From CAZJWR01 sp964549765 (GTDB taxonomy: Bacteria > Zixibacteria > MSB-5A5 > GN15 > JAAZOE01), in the NCBI GenBank assembly GCA_964549765.1, contig CAZJWR010000044.1, forward strand, positions 1 to 33,410: DNA of 33,410 nucleotides. The letters are read 5' to 3'. The position numbers and the translations under genes are program-made. Positions 26,494 through 33,410 of this stretch are shown here, one piece after another; position 1 is the first letter of the stretch, and each line of letters begins with the position of its first letter. The notes beneath the pieces were generated by a model. It was given only the letters and a program-made list of their open reading frames with translations, did no database searches and had not been told where the DNA came from.

Positions 26494-28260
26494 ATGGCCA
26501 AGGCTCTGATTATGGCGTTTGCCGCAATCCTTGTGTTTTGCCTCATGTGCATATTGGGAGCGGCCGCGGTAAAGGCAGGGGAACCCCTCATCGAAATCAA
26601 CAATCTCGGCTCCGAGGACCTCGTTGTCCGAGGTTTTGAATTGCCGGAAAAAAGCGATATCGATATCTACGCCGTCGGCGCGGGCGGGAAATACAGCAAG
26701 CAGCTCACCGCCTACGCCTGGATAATCGACGCCCGGGATCGCGACATCGTCTGGACGATGCAGGAGGATTGCGAGAATATGTCGCGAATCTCCGATTTGC
26801 TTTTTGAATGCGAGGACACCAAGACGCTCCGGCCGGGCAAGTATGAGGTTTACTACTATGTGGGGCGCAACTATCAGATTCTTTCGGGAAACGGCGACAT
26901 ATCCATAAACGACCTCGGAGAATTGATCGATTTCATCGGTGAAATTATCAAAGTCGATCCGGAGAAAGCGGAGCATTTCTCCGAGGAGGATTTGAGCGAA
27001 CTGACGCTGACGATTCGCACCGATGCCGATGCGAAAACATACAACCCGGTTTTCGGAGAGCCCGCCGGGAGTATCGTCTACATAAATCGTCCCGAAAAGG
27101 ACGAAATTCATGAGCAGGGCTTTACGCTGTCGAAAAAGACCGATCTGAATATTTACGCCATCGGTGAATACTCCGACTCCTATGACCTGTTCGTCGACGG
27201 CGCCTGGATCGTCAACGGCGACACCCGCGAAAATGTCTGGCAGATGGACAAATGGAACACGGAACGGGCGGGCGGATCGAGCAAAAACCGCTATTTCCGG
27301 GATGTCGTGACGTTGCCCGAAGGAAATTACATAGCCTATTACGGCACCGATGATTCCCATGATTTCGGCCAGTGGAATTCGCCGCCCCCGGCGGACCCGA
27401 TGAATTACGGGATTGCCATCGCCACTGCCGAACCGCAGGACAAAAGACAGGTCAAACCGTACGATCCGACACTTACGCAAACCGAGATTGTCGATCTCAC
27501 CCGCATGCGGGACGACGAATTCAACAAGGCGGGATTCACTCTCAAAAAAGACGCCAAAATTCATATTGTCGCATTGGGCGAGCGCGGATACGGCAACAAG
27601 GAACTGGTCGATTACGGATGGATAAGCGACGCCGAAAATCTGGAAAAGGTTTGGGAAATGACTCCCGACAACACCGGATTCGCCGGCGGCGCGGCCAAAA
27701 ATGCGCGGTTCGATGGTATCATCGACCTCCCGGCGGGCAATTATATCGTTTCGTATCGCACCGATGATTCCCATTCCTATCACGATTGGAATGCGGCCCC
27801 GCCCATAGATAAAAGCGGCTGGGGAATCCGGGTCTATGGCGTGGGTAAAGATTTTACATCGAAGAGCTTTGAACTGGTGGACAAGTTCCAGCCGATTGGC
27901 AGCGTCGTGGTCAACATGACGGGTTTGGGTGACGACGAGAACGTCAAACAGTCCTTCACGCTGAACGAACTGACCAAAATCCGCATAATGGCGCTGGGCG
28001 AGGGCCGGGACGGCAAGATGTTCGACTACGGCTGGATCGAAAACAACGAAAACGGCGAAATCGTCTGGGAAATGACCTATCGCAAAACCCGTTTCGCCGG
28101 GGGCGCCGATAAAAATCGGATCGTCGTCGCCAATCTCGCCTTGGAAAAAGGTGACTACACCGCCCACTTCGTGACGGATGACTCCCATTCTTACGAGCAT
28201 TTCAATGCATCGCCGCCCGATGATCCCGAACAGTGGGGCATGCTGATAACGCAAAGATAG
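26494..28260 (+). CDS. Secreted protein with four tandem beta-domain repeats, unknown function
   Basis: ATG 26494 follows GGAGGAAGG and starts a signal peptide (MAKALIMAFAAILVFCLMCI, cut after VKA). The 588 residues comprise four repeats of about 115-150 residues. Repeats 2-4 share the pattern GFTLxKxTxIxIxAxGE, DYGWI, VWEM, AGGxxKN, LPxGNY, TDDSHSY, WNxxPP, WG. The first repeat is divergent and lacks the TDDSHS box. A beta-sandwich fold is likely. The conserved Asp-Asp-Ser-His box suggests a ligand or metal site, but I do not recognise a named family. A strong terminator follows at 28310. A 672-codon frame on the other strand is a shadow. Confidence 0.88.
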   Translation: MAKALIMAFAAILVFCLMCILGAAAVKAGEPLIEINNLGSEDLVVRGFELPEKSDIDIYAVGAGGKYSKQLTAYAWIIDARDRDIVWTMQEDCENMSRISDLLFECEDTKTLRPGKYEVYYYVGRNYQILSGNGDISINDLGELIDFIGEIIKVDPEKAEHFSEEDLSELTLTIRTDADAKTYNPVFGEPAGSIVYINRPEKDEIHEQGFTLSKKTDLNIYAIGEYSDSYDLFVDGAWIVNGDTRENVWQMDKWNTERAGGSSKNRYFRDVVTLPEGNYIAYYGTDDSHDFGQWNSPPPADPMNYGIAIATAEPQDKRQVKPYDPTLTQTEIVDLTRMRDDEFNKAGFTLKKDAKIHIVALGERGYGNKELVDYGWISDAENLEKVWEMTPDNTGFAGGAAKNARFDGIIDLPAGNYIVSYRTDDSHSYHDWNAAPPIDKSGWGIRVYGVGKDFTSKSFELVDKFQPIGSVVVNMTGLGDDENVKQSFTLNELTKIRIMALGEGRDGKMFDYGWIENNENGEIVWEMTYRKTRFAGGADKNRIVVANLALEKGDYTAHFVTDDSHSYEHFNASPPDDPEQWGMLITQR

Positions 28261-28309
28261 CTCAAGGATTTGCCACAGGCTGCGCAAGCCAAACCCCTTC
28301 CTTTCTTTC

Positions 28310-28341
28310 ATGCAGGGGTCTCACCCGACCCCTGCATTTTT
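28310..28341 (+). terminator. Strong intrinsic terminator
   Basis: ATGCAGGGGTC (28310-28320) pairs perfectly with GACCCCTGCAT (28327-28337) across a 6-nt loop, followed by TTTTA. It separates the 26494 gene from sucC. Confidence 0.85.
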
Positions 28342-28378
28342 ATCGCCGGTTTGCCGGTTGTCCGAACCAAAATCGATC

Positions 28379-28406
28379 TTGACAAATTCCCTGTGCGAGT
28401 TAGATT
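28379..28406 (+). promoter_or_regulatory. Probable sucCD promoter
   Basis: TTGACA (28379-28384), a 16-nt spacer, TAGATT (28401-28406). It lies between the terminator and the sucC start, about 130 nt upstream of the ATG. Confidence 0.5.
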
Positions 28407-28533
28407 GCGGCAACCTGCAGATGATGTGAAAGTACGTCATGAGAAGCTATCCGCAGGTGAGAATGCATAAGGTGCACACTATCGTCGGCGGCGGGATGAG
28501 CCCGGCGTCAGCGGTCTGGCAGAGGGAATCCCT

Positions 28534-29757
28534 ATGAGACTTTACGAATACGAAGGCAAGAGACTTTTCAGGAAGGTCGGTATCCCGGCCCCGGACGGCC
28601 GCGTCGCGGAAACCGCCGATGACGTCGCCCGGATCGCCGGCGAGATGAATCAGCCGGTGGTCCTCAAGTCCCAGGTGCTGATCGGTGGCCGGGGCAAGGC
28701 CGGCGGCATAAAGATGGCTCAGTCGCCCGACGAAGCCCGGACACTGGCCAGTGAACTCTTCCGCATGAAAATCGGATCGTATCCGGTCAAGAAAATCCTG
28801 ATCGAACCGAAACTGAGCATCGCGCGCGAATTTTACCTGGGCATCACCATCGACCGCGCCAAATACGCCATCGTCGTCATCGGCTCGTCTGAAGGCGGCG
28901 TCGATATCGAGGTGACCGCCGAAAACAACCCCGATGCGATCATCAAGGTCGCCCTCGACGTCGATGAGCCGCTCTACGGGTTCGACGCCGTCAAGCTGGC
29001 CAAGCTGATCGGCTTCCGCAGCGAACAATTGCGCGATGCACAGAACGTCATCCTGGGCCTCCTCAAGCTGTTCCGGGGCTATGACGCCAAACTGGCTGAA
29101 ATCAATCCGTTGGTCGAACTGTCCGACGGTTCGCTGATGGCCGCCGACGCCCGCGTGTCGCTCGACGACGACGGCCTGTTCCGTCACAAGGACCTCGCCG
29201 AAATGGGTATCGAGAAACGCCACGAAGAGGCCGAGATGACGCCGCGTGAAAAGCAGGCCACCGAATGGGAAATTCCCTATCTCGATCTCGACGGCGACAT
29301 TGGCATGTTTCCCGGCGGGGCCGGATTCGGGATCATGGGCAACGATTTTGTCCATTACTACGGCGGCAGACCGGCCAATTTCATGGACTCCGGCGGCGGG
29401 CCGTCGCCGGAACGGATCGCCAAAATGCTGGTGCTGCTCGATGAGAACCCGCAGGTGAAGGCAATTTTCGGGGCGCGGTTCGGCGGGATATCGCGTTGCG
29501 ATGACTTTGCGAAAGGCGTCATCAAATTTCTCAAGGAACACGGCCTGTCCAAGCCGATGGTGATGCGCATGACCGGCAACATGTGGCAGGAGGGCGTCCG
29601 CATATTCGCCGAGGAGAAAAAGGCCAATCCGGAATTGTTCGAAAACATCGAGGCCCACGGGATCGAAACGCCCATCGAGGAGATCGCCAAGCGGGCGGTG
29701 GAACTGGCCAAGGCGCAGGGCGGCTGGAAGGCCAATATTGATCTGGGAGATTTGTAA
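28534..29757 (+). CDS. sucC: Succinyl-CoA synthetase (ADP- or GDP-forming) subunit beta
   Basis: The subunit works with SucD to interconvert succinyl-CoA and succinate with nucleotide phosphorylation in the TCA cycle; it is cytosolic. ATG 28534 with AGAGGGA upstream gives 407 residues, slightly longer than typical. The ATP-grasp domain opens with MRLYEYEGKRLF and carries GGRGKAGG (residues 51-58), PLVELSDG and ADARVSLDD. The C-terminal CoA-ligase domain has NFMDSGGGPSPERI and FGGISRCDDFAKG. The usual RLEGTN segment reads RMTGNM, and there is an extra helix-like stretch after it, so this is a divergent branch. The stop overlaps the sucD start by one base, so the pair is translationally coupled. 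Confidence 0.95.
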   Translation: MRLYEYEGKRLFRKVGIPAPDGRVAETADDVARIAGEMNQPVVLKSQVLIGGRGKAGGIKMAQSPDEARTLASELFRMKIGSYPVKKILIEPKLSIAREFYLGITIDRAKYAIVVIGSSEGGVDIEVTAENNPDAIIKVALDVDEPLYGFDAVKLAKLIGFRSEQLRDAQNVILGLLKLFRGYDAKLAEINPLVELSDGSLMAADARVSLDDDGLFRHKDLAEMGIEKRHEEAEMTPREKQATEWEIPYLDLDGDIGMFPGGAGFGIMGNDFVHYYGGRPANFMDSGGGPSPERIAKMLVLLDENPQVKAIFGARFGGISRCDDFAKGVIKFLKEHGLSKPMVMRMTGNMWQEGVRIFAEEKKANPELFENIEAHGIETPIEEIAKRAVELAKAQGGWKANIDLGDL

Positions 29758-30623
29758 TGGCTATTCTGATAGATCGCGATTCGAAAGTGATGGTGCAGGG
29801 GATCACGGGCGGCAACGGGCAATACCATACCGAACGGATGCTCGCCTACGGGACCAACATCGTCGGCGGTGTTACGCCGGGGAAGGGCGGCCGGGAAGTG
29901 CACGGCCGGCCGGTGTTCGATTCGGTCGAGGAATGCGTCGATGTCACCGGCGCGGACACATCGGTCATTTTTCTTCCGGCGCAGTTCGTGAAGGAAGCGG
30001 CCCTCGAGGCCATCCGGGCCGGACTCAAGCTGGTTGTGGTCGTGCCGGAACATATCCCCATCCATGATATGCTGCTGATCCGCAAAGAAGCCGCGGCGCA
30101 GGGGACGACTGTCATCGGCGGCAACACACCGGGCATTATTACTCCCGGACAATGCAACGTCGGCATTATCCCCGACGTCGCCTTCAAACCGGGCCGTGTG
30201 GGCACGGTGTCGCGGTCAGGATCGATCACGTATTATCTTGCCGATACGCTCACCCGTTCGGGCTACGGCGAAACGACCTGCGTTGGCCTCGGCGGCGACC
30301 CGGTGCTGGGATCGACCTTCAATGAGATTCTCTGGAAATTCGAGAAAGATCCCGACACTAAGGCTGTCGTACTGTCCGGCGAAATCGGCGGCATTTACGA
30401 AGAAATGGCCGCGGATACCATCCGCGGCATGAAAAAGCCGGTCTTGGCGATGATCGGCGGTATCTTCGCGCCGCCCGGCAAACGGATGGGCCATGCGGGG
30501 GCGATTGTCGAGGGCAAAGTGGGGACAGCCAAGGAGAAGCTGGAGGTCCTGGCTTCCGCCGGCGCCCGTCCCTGCAAGACTTTCCTCGACATCCCCAAGA
30601 CGCTGAAAGATTTGGGCGTTTAA
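29757..30623 (+). CDS. sucD: Succinyl-CoA synthetase subunit alpha
   Basis: This subunit binds CoA and carries the phosphohistidine that passes phosphate between succinyl phosphate and the nucleotide bound by SucC. The 288 residues match the usual length. The Rossmann CoA-binding part has GITGGNGQYHTE and VGGVTPGKGG; the ligase part has VSRSGSITYY, GLGGDP and KRMGHAGAI with His246 at the catalytic position. ATG 29757 overlaps the sucC stop (TAATG). No terminator with a T-tract is obvious after the stop at 30623. Confidence 0.97.
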   Translation: MAILIDRDSKVMVQGITGGNGQYHTERMLAYGTNIVGGVTPGKGGREVHGRPVFDSVEECVDVTGADTSVIFLPAQFVKEAALEAIRAGLKLVVVVPEHIPIHDMLLIRKEAAAQGTTVIGGNTPGIITPGQCNVGIIPDVAFKPGRVGTVSRSGSITYYLADTLTRSGYGETTCVGLGGDPVLGSTFNEILWKFEKDPDTKAVVLSGEIGGIYEEMAADTIRGMKKPVLAMIGGIFAPPGKRMGHAGAIVEGKVGTAKEKLEVLASAGARPCKTFLDIPKTLKDLGV

Positions 30624-30864
30624 AGTCATTTTGATTTCATCGTAGGTCGGGAGCCGTGTCGAAGACCCTGAACCTTGCGAAGGGCCAAAATCCTGAGCTT
30701 TGCGAAGGTTGCTCCCGACTTTTCCCGTGTCATTGCGAGAAGCGCTGCCCCGCACAGCGGGGCATAAGCGACGAAGCAATCCATCGCCTCCCTGGCTGCT
30801 TTTATGCCGGGTGCCGCACCGCTCGCGGTGCGATTCTTCTTTCAATGACTCAACGTTTATTCCC
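30624..30864. repeat. REP-like palindromic repeat block downstream of sucD
   Basis: Two direct copies of a 17-mer with CCTGA..TTGCGAAGG (30667-30683 and 30692-30708) are followed by perfect 7-bp hairpins GCCCCGC/GCGGGGC (30747-30763) and GCACCGC/GCGGTGC (30816-30831). CATTGCGAG and CGACGAAGCAATC flank the first hairpin, the wording of repeats dispersed in many bacterial genomes. An open frame here (starting TTG or GTG) translates to CHCEKR-like text, typical of such repeats and not a gene. Confidence 0.65.
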
Positions 30865-30972
30865 GGGTGGCCCACCATTTATGGCGGGTAAAAAACATGA
30901 TTGTAATTGACAAATTCGACAAATATATATATAAAGCTGGTATGAACGGCAATGGCATCAGGACAATCCGGC
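30865..30972 (+). repeat. 108-bp promoter-bearing repeat, copy 1
   Basis: It starts with GGGTGGCCCACCA, forms an imperfect palindrome with TGGCGGG, then carries TTGACA (30907-30912), a 17-nt spacer and TATAAA (30930-30935). It ends with GGACAATCCGGC. The copy at 31870-31977 differs at about a dozen positions. Here it lies directly upstream of the 31013 gene and probably drives it. Confidence 0.8.
30907..30935 (+). promoter_or_regulatory. Promoter inside repeat copy 1
   Basis: TTGACA, 17 nt, TATAAA; near-consensus sigma70. The predicted start is about 70 nt upstream of ATG 31013. Confidence 0.65.
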
Positions 30973-31012
30973 GGCGGATGATGCACCATCCGCTAACTCA
31001 AGAGGAAAACGC

Positions 31013-31582
31013 ATGAATTACGATGCACAAATGATAATCCAGAATGAACTTGCTTCCGGCGAAAGGCTTTTGTGGGCCGGAATACCGAAGCAAGGAATGA
31101 CGTTTCGAAGTTCCGATCTGTACAGGGTCCCGATTAGCATACTGTATCTCGGCTTCGCCATTTTCTGGGAAATATCGGTGCTTAAGCTGCCAGGTGATAA
31201 CGCCGGGGCTGCCGGCTTATTGTTCCCCCTGTTTGGATTACCTATCGTATTAGTGGGTCTGCACTTATTGTTTGGGCGGTTTATTTACGACTCCAAAAAA
31301 CGTAAAAAATCATTCTATGGCCTGACCGACCAAAGAGCGATAATTGTTTCGGGCATATTCAAGAAAGGCGTGCAGAGCCTGAATTTAAAAGCGCTGGGTG
31401 ATGTTTCGTTGTCTGAGAAAAAAGATGGCTCTGGAACGATCGTTTTCGGACAGGAGGATCTAAGGACGTCTATGTTTTCGGGGTTTGGATTCCCGGCAAG
31501 GGGGGCTGTTGCCCCCAAGTTCGAAATGATTGAAAATGCCAGGCAAGTCTACAGCCAACTTAGAGAGCAGCAAAAGAGTTAA
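31013..31582 (+). CDS. Small membrane protein with bacterial PH-like domain
   Basis: ATG 31013 follows AGAGG at 31001-31005. The 189 residues begin with the phrase LASGERLLWAGIPKQG, usual for bacterial PH-like membrane proteins. Two hydrophobic segments follow (about residues 42-64 and 70-96), then YGLTDQRAIIVSG and a beta-rich C-terminal half consistent with a bPH domain facing the cytosol. Proteins of this type are widespread and mostly of unknown function. It stands alone between repeat blocks, driven by the promoter in repeat copy 1. Confidence 0.82.
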   Translation: MNYDAQMIIQNELASGERLLWAGIPKQGMTFRSSDLYRVPISILYLGFAIFWEISVLKLPGDNAGAAGLLFPLFGLPIVLVGLHLLFGRFIYDSKKRKKSFYGLTDQRAIIVSGIFKKGVQSLNLKALGDVSLSEKKDGSGTIVFGQEDLRTSMFSGFGFPARGAVAPKFEMIENARQVYSQLREQQKS

Positions 31583-31615
31583 GAAATGTTAGTCGGGCGA
31601 CCCGTCAAAAAATAA

Positions 31616-31660
31616 TGGGCTGCCCGGCGTAAGCCGGGTGCCCCATAGCTCTGCTGTGGG
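31616..31660. repeat. Pair of REP-like hairpins after the PH-like gene
   Basis: CCCGGC-GTAA-GCCGGG (31623-31638) and CCCATAGC/GCTGTGGG around a 3-nt loop (31642-31660). Either could end transcription, but neither has a T-tract. Confidence 0.5.
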
Positions 31661-31673
31661 ATAAGTGACCCGG

Positions 31674-31839
31674 TATAGACCGGGCAGATAGGTAACAGTT
31701 TAGACCGAGGACATAGGTAACAGGTATATTGCCGGGTGCCCCACACGGTACCCCACCCAACGGGTGGGTATTTCATGGTGGTATAGACCGGGCAGATAGG
31801 TTACACGGTACCCCACCCAACGGGTGGGTATTTCATGGT
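31674..31839. repeat. Direct-repeat block: 25-nt units and a 60-bp period
   Basis: Three 25-nt units of the form TATAGACCGGGCAGATAGGT plus ACA(G/C) occur at 31674-31698, 31699-31723 (variant) and 31782-31806, the first two head to tail. A 37-nt unit starting ACACGGTACCCCACCC and forming a CCCACCC-AAC-GGGTGGG hairpin occurs at 31743-31779 and exactly 60 bp later at 31803-31839. The start of the same unit reappears at 33393. The 25-nt wording resembles IS481-type terminal repeats, but no transposase is present. Confidence 0.7.
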
Positions 31840-31869
31840 CATCCTGCTATATTCATTTCATACTCGGAC

Positions 31870-31977
31870 GGGTGGCCCACCATTTATGGTGGGTAAAAAG
31901 CATGATTGTGATTGACAAATTCGACAAATATGTTTATAAATCTTGTATGAATGGCAATGGCATCTGGACAATCCGGC
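31870..31977 (+). repeat. 108-bp promoter-bearing repeat, copy 2
   Basis: Here CCCACCA-TTTA-TGGTGGG (31875-31892) is a perfect palindrome, followed by the TTGACA/TATAAA promoter at 31912-31940. It lies about 230 nt upstream of the two-gene module. Confidence 0.8.
31912..31940 (+). promoter_or_regulatory. Promoter inside repeat copy 2
   Basis: TTGACA (31912-31917), 17 nt, TATAAA (31935-31940). It is the likely promoter of the 32207-33379 module, with a leader of about 260 nt in which I see no gene. Confidence 0.6.
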
Positions 31978-32206
31978 ATAATGGTGTTTGTTATCAAATA
32001 GGCAGGGCTGCCCAATGATAACAAAGCCCATTATAAATGATTGACCACCTGTCCTATTGGTGCCGATCACTGGCGGTGTGCTCGGCGCTACTGTGGTTCG
32101 ACATAGAGACCCAACAAAGCAGGTGCAGGCGACGGCTGAATGTCTCGCGGGATCCACGACGTTGGGCTGGATTAATGGAAAAAACTGTATGGAAGGAGGT
32201 ACGAAA

Positions 32207-32617
32207 ATGACAAAGCCATACGCCGAACTCGTGGCTCAAGCTGAACAGGCAGTTGCTGGTGTTAAAGATGCAGAACTCCGACGTGTCGCGTTCGAGCGAG
32301 TACTGAACGATCTCCTAACCGGTTCGGATGAATCTCGGAAGACGAAGAGGCGCACTGGGGCGCAGGTTGGTAAGTCGGAATCTAGGAAGTCTGCCGAAAA
32401 GAAGCGCTCCGGCCCGCAAAGTTACATCGAAGAAATGGTAGAAGATGGCTTTTTCGAGAAACCAAGGACTATCTCAGAGGTCAAAGCAGAACTGGAGAAC
32501 CGAGGCCATCATATTCCGGTTACATCCCTTAGCGGTCCGATGGCAAAGCTTTGCCAAAAGAAAATGCTGCGGCGGCAGAAGCCGGATGGCAAGGCATTTT
32601 CATACTCCAACTGGTGA
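32207..32617 (+). CDS. Small basic protein with winged-helix-like C-terminal domain
   Basis: ATG 32207 is chosen because GGAAGGAGG ends 7 nt before it; the open frame extends upstream to 32057 without an RBS. The 136 residues have a helical N-terminus (AELVAQAEQAVAGVKDAELR), a Lys/Arg/Ser-rich linker (residues about 43-70), and a C-terminal domain with YIEEMVEDGFFEKPRTISEV, AELENRGHHIP and LRRQKPDGKAFSYSNW. The last part looks like a small winged-helix or similar nucleic-acid-binding fold. The stop lies 6 nt before the next ATG, so the two form one unit. Antitoxin or sensor role is inference. Confidence 0.8.
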   Translation: MTKPYAELVAQAEQAVAGVKDAELRRVAFERVLNDLLTGSDESRKTKRRTGAQVGKSESRKSAEKKRSGPQSYIEEMVEDGFFEKPRTISEVKAELENRGHHIPVTSLSGPMAKLCQKKMLRRQKPDGKAFSYSNW

Positions 32618-32623
32618 ACTGCG

Positions 32624-33379
32624 ATGACCTCGTCAAAATCGAATAGTACTTTGTCTGCTTCCGAACGTCTCGAAAGGCTGGCCCAGGAGGCGATCGGCGT
32701 TACCAAAAAGGCAAAACGTCAAAAAAAGAGCCTGAAAGGAGGCAATTTTTACGCCAACAAGCTGGCGACGCTTCGAGCCGATGCCACGAATGCTTACCGT
32801 GACTTAGCCCCAACAAGTGCAGGTGATTCTTCGGCAATAGCAGAGTTGCTGGAGATTGTATTCTCCCCCGAGGTAGATGCTCGCCAGAGGGCGGCAGCAT
32901 CTCAAGAACTTTGTTATAACCTCCGGACGACTTGGCGCTCCACTGGAGTACCAAAAGAGGGCGAAGGCCTCTTCCCGCTAAGTCTCCTGGCCAAAGCCAA
33001 GCGGGGGTATCTCGTCACCGTCGGTCGCCAGATGAATGGCGCCTTTGGCATGAGCTGGTATGATGCGGCTTCAGTTATGATGCGCCGTCTGGTCGAGATC
33101 TCCATCATCGAAGCCTTTGAGGGAAAGGGGATTGCAGGCAAGATAAAAGATACTGCCGGGAATTATCTTCAACTCTCAGACCTAATATCAAAGGCCTTGG
33201 CAGAACCCTCATTCACGCTTTCGCGAAATGCAAAGAAGGCGTTACCGAAATTGCGAGACTTGGGGCACATGTCTGCTCACGGTCGCTACTTCACAGCGCA
33301 GAAAGAAGATGTAAACGCAATACAGTCAGGGTGCCGCATAGTAGTCGAGGAGTTTCTTCATCACGCTGGACTCCTGTAA
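32624..33379 (+). CDS. DUF4145/HEPN-like protein
   Basis: ATG 32624 has no clear RBS and sits 6 nt after the preceding stop, suggesting translational coupling. The 251 residues are largely helical. The C-terminal half (residues about 130-245) reads RGYLVTVGRQMNGAFGMSWY, RRLVEISIIEAFEG, then KLRDLGHMSAHGRYF, and resembles DUF4145-type HEPN-fold domains. Arg211, His215 and His219 sit where HEPN RNases carry an R-x(4-6)-H motif, but the spacing (3 and 7) is not canonical. Many HEPN proteins are toxins or antiviral RNases paired with a small partner. That role is suggested by the gene pair and by the flanking repeats, and is not shown by sequence alone. Confidence 0.8.
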   Translation: MTSSKSNSTLSASERLERLAQEAIGVTKKAKRQKKSLKGGNFYANKLATLRADATNAYRDLAPTSAGDSSAIAELLEIVFSPEVDARQRAAASQELCYNLRTTWRSTGVPKEGEGLFPLSLLAKAKRGYLVTVGRQMNGAFGMSWYDAASVMMRRLVEISIIEAFEGKGIAGKIKDTAGNYLQLSDLISKALAEPSFTLSRNAKKALPKLRDLGHMSAHGRYFTAQKEDVNAIQSGCRIVVEEFLHHAGLL

Positions 33380-33392
33380 ATCTGGTTGCCCA

Positions 33393-33410
33393 ACACGGTA
33401 CCCCATCCAG
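33393..33410. repeat. Start of a third ACACGGTACCCCA repeat, cut by window edge
   Basis: Eighteen bases match the 31743 and 31803 units with a few changes in the last bases. Together they bracket the two-gene module with repeats in the same orientation. Confidence 0.6.

Noticed and set aside
26293..28311. Minus-strand open frame of 672 codons
   Set aside because: It is antisense to the 26494 gene, which has RBS, signal peptide and internal protein repeats. The mirror frame has none of these.
28447..29658. Minus-strand open frame of 403 codons opposite sucC
   Set aside because: sucC is certain on the plus strand; the mirror frame results from high third-position GC.
30656..30910. Open frame of 84 codons after sucD
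   Set aside because: The product (CHCEKR-like) is the usual translation of dispersed palindromic repeats.
31674..31839. CRISPR array
   Set aside because: The repeats are only three, partly tandem without spacers, and not separated by unique spacers of constant length; no cas genes are present.

Overview
The window looks like part of the genome of an uncultivated bacterium of the FCB supergroup, most like candidate Zixibacteria or a neighbouring candidate phylum. Three sequence features point there: long secreted repeat proteins ending in a paired dockerin module with the phrase NYIFKGGPAP, a T9SS/FlgD-type C-terminal sorting domain, and small proteins with the TVGQTA...GFW motif. The taxonomic call is an inference; no rRNA gene is present.

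Region 1 (about 1-25,655) is a co-oriented run of exported proteins. It holds an SBBP beta-propeller protein cut by the left edge (3-3737), a parallel beta-helix protein split by an in-frame TAG (4329-8564), a 13-repeat BNR-type propeller (8745-10775), a giant protein that joins the propeller and beta-helix architectures (12124-16860), a tail-fibre-like protein with a small dockerin partner (17266-20096), a T9SS-tagged repeat protein (20396-23296) and a TPR/M48 membrane metallopeptidase (23688-25655). Five of these proteins end in exactly 68 codons of dockerin with four fixed cysteines. Three also share a 3' trailer with a terminator, and two share a nearly identical leader of about 270 bp carrying promoter and RBS. 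The locus therefore seems to evolve by shuffling 5' and 3' cassettes. Between the propeller and the giant protein lie a consensus promoter followed at once by a strong terminator, a c-di-AMP (ydaO-type) riboswitch candidate and a HAD-like gene with an in-frame stop.

Region 2 (25,656-26,493) is gene-poor. It holds a 20-nt palindrome, an AT-rich stretch and the isolated 3' end of a tRNA, a typical integration scar. Region 1 could therefore be the end of an integrated island, with sucCD to the right belonging to the backbone.

Region 3 (26,494-30,623) holds a secreted four-repeat protein of unknown function, a textbook terminator, and sucC-sucD (succinyl-CoA synthetase), whose genes overlap by 1 nt behind a sigma70-like promoter.

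Region 4 (30,624-33,410) is dense in palindromic and direct repeats. Two copies of a 108-bp repeat each carry a near-consensus promoter. They sit upstream of a small PH-like membrane protein and of a two-gene module (a winged-helix-like protein plus a DUF4145/HEPN-like protein). That module is bracketed by the same direct repeat and is the best candidate here for an undescribed toxin-antitoxin or defence unit.
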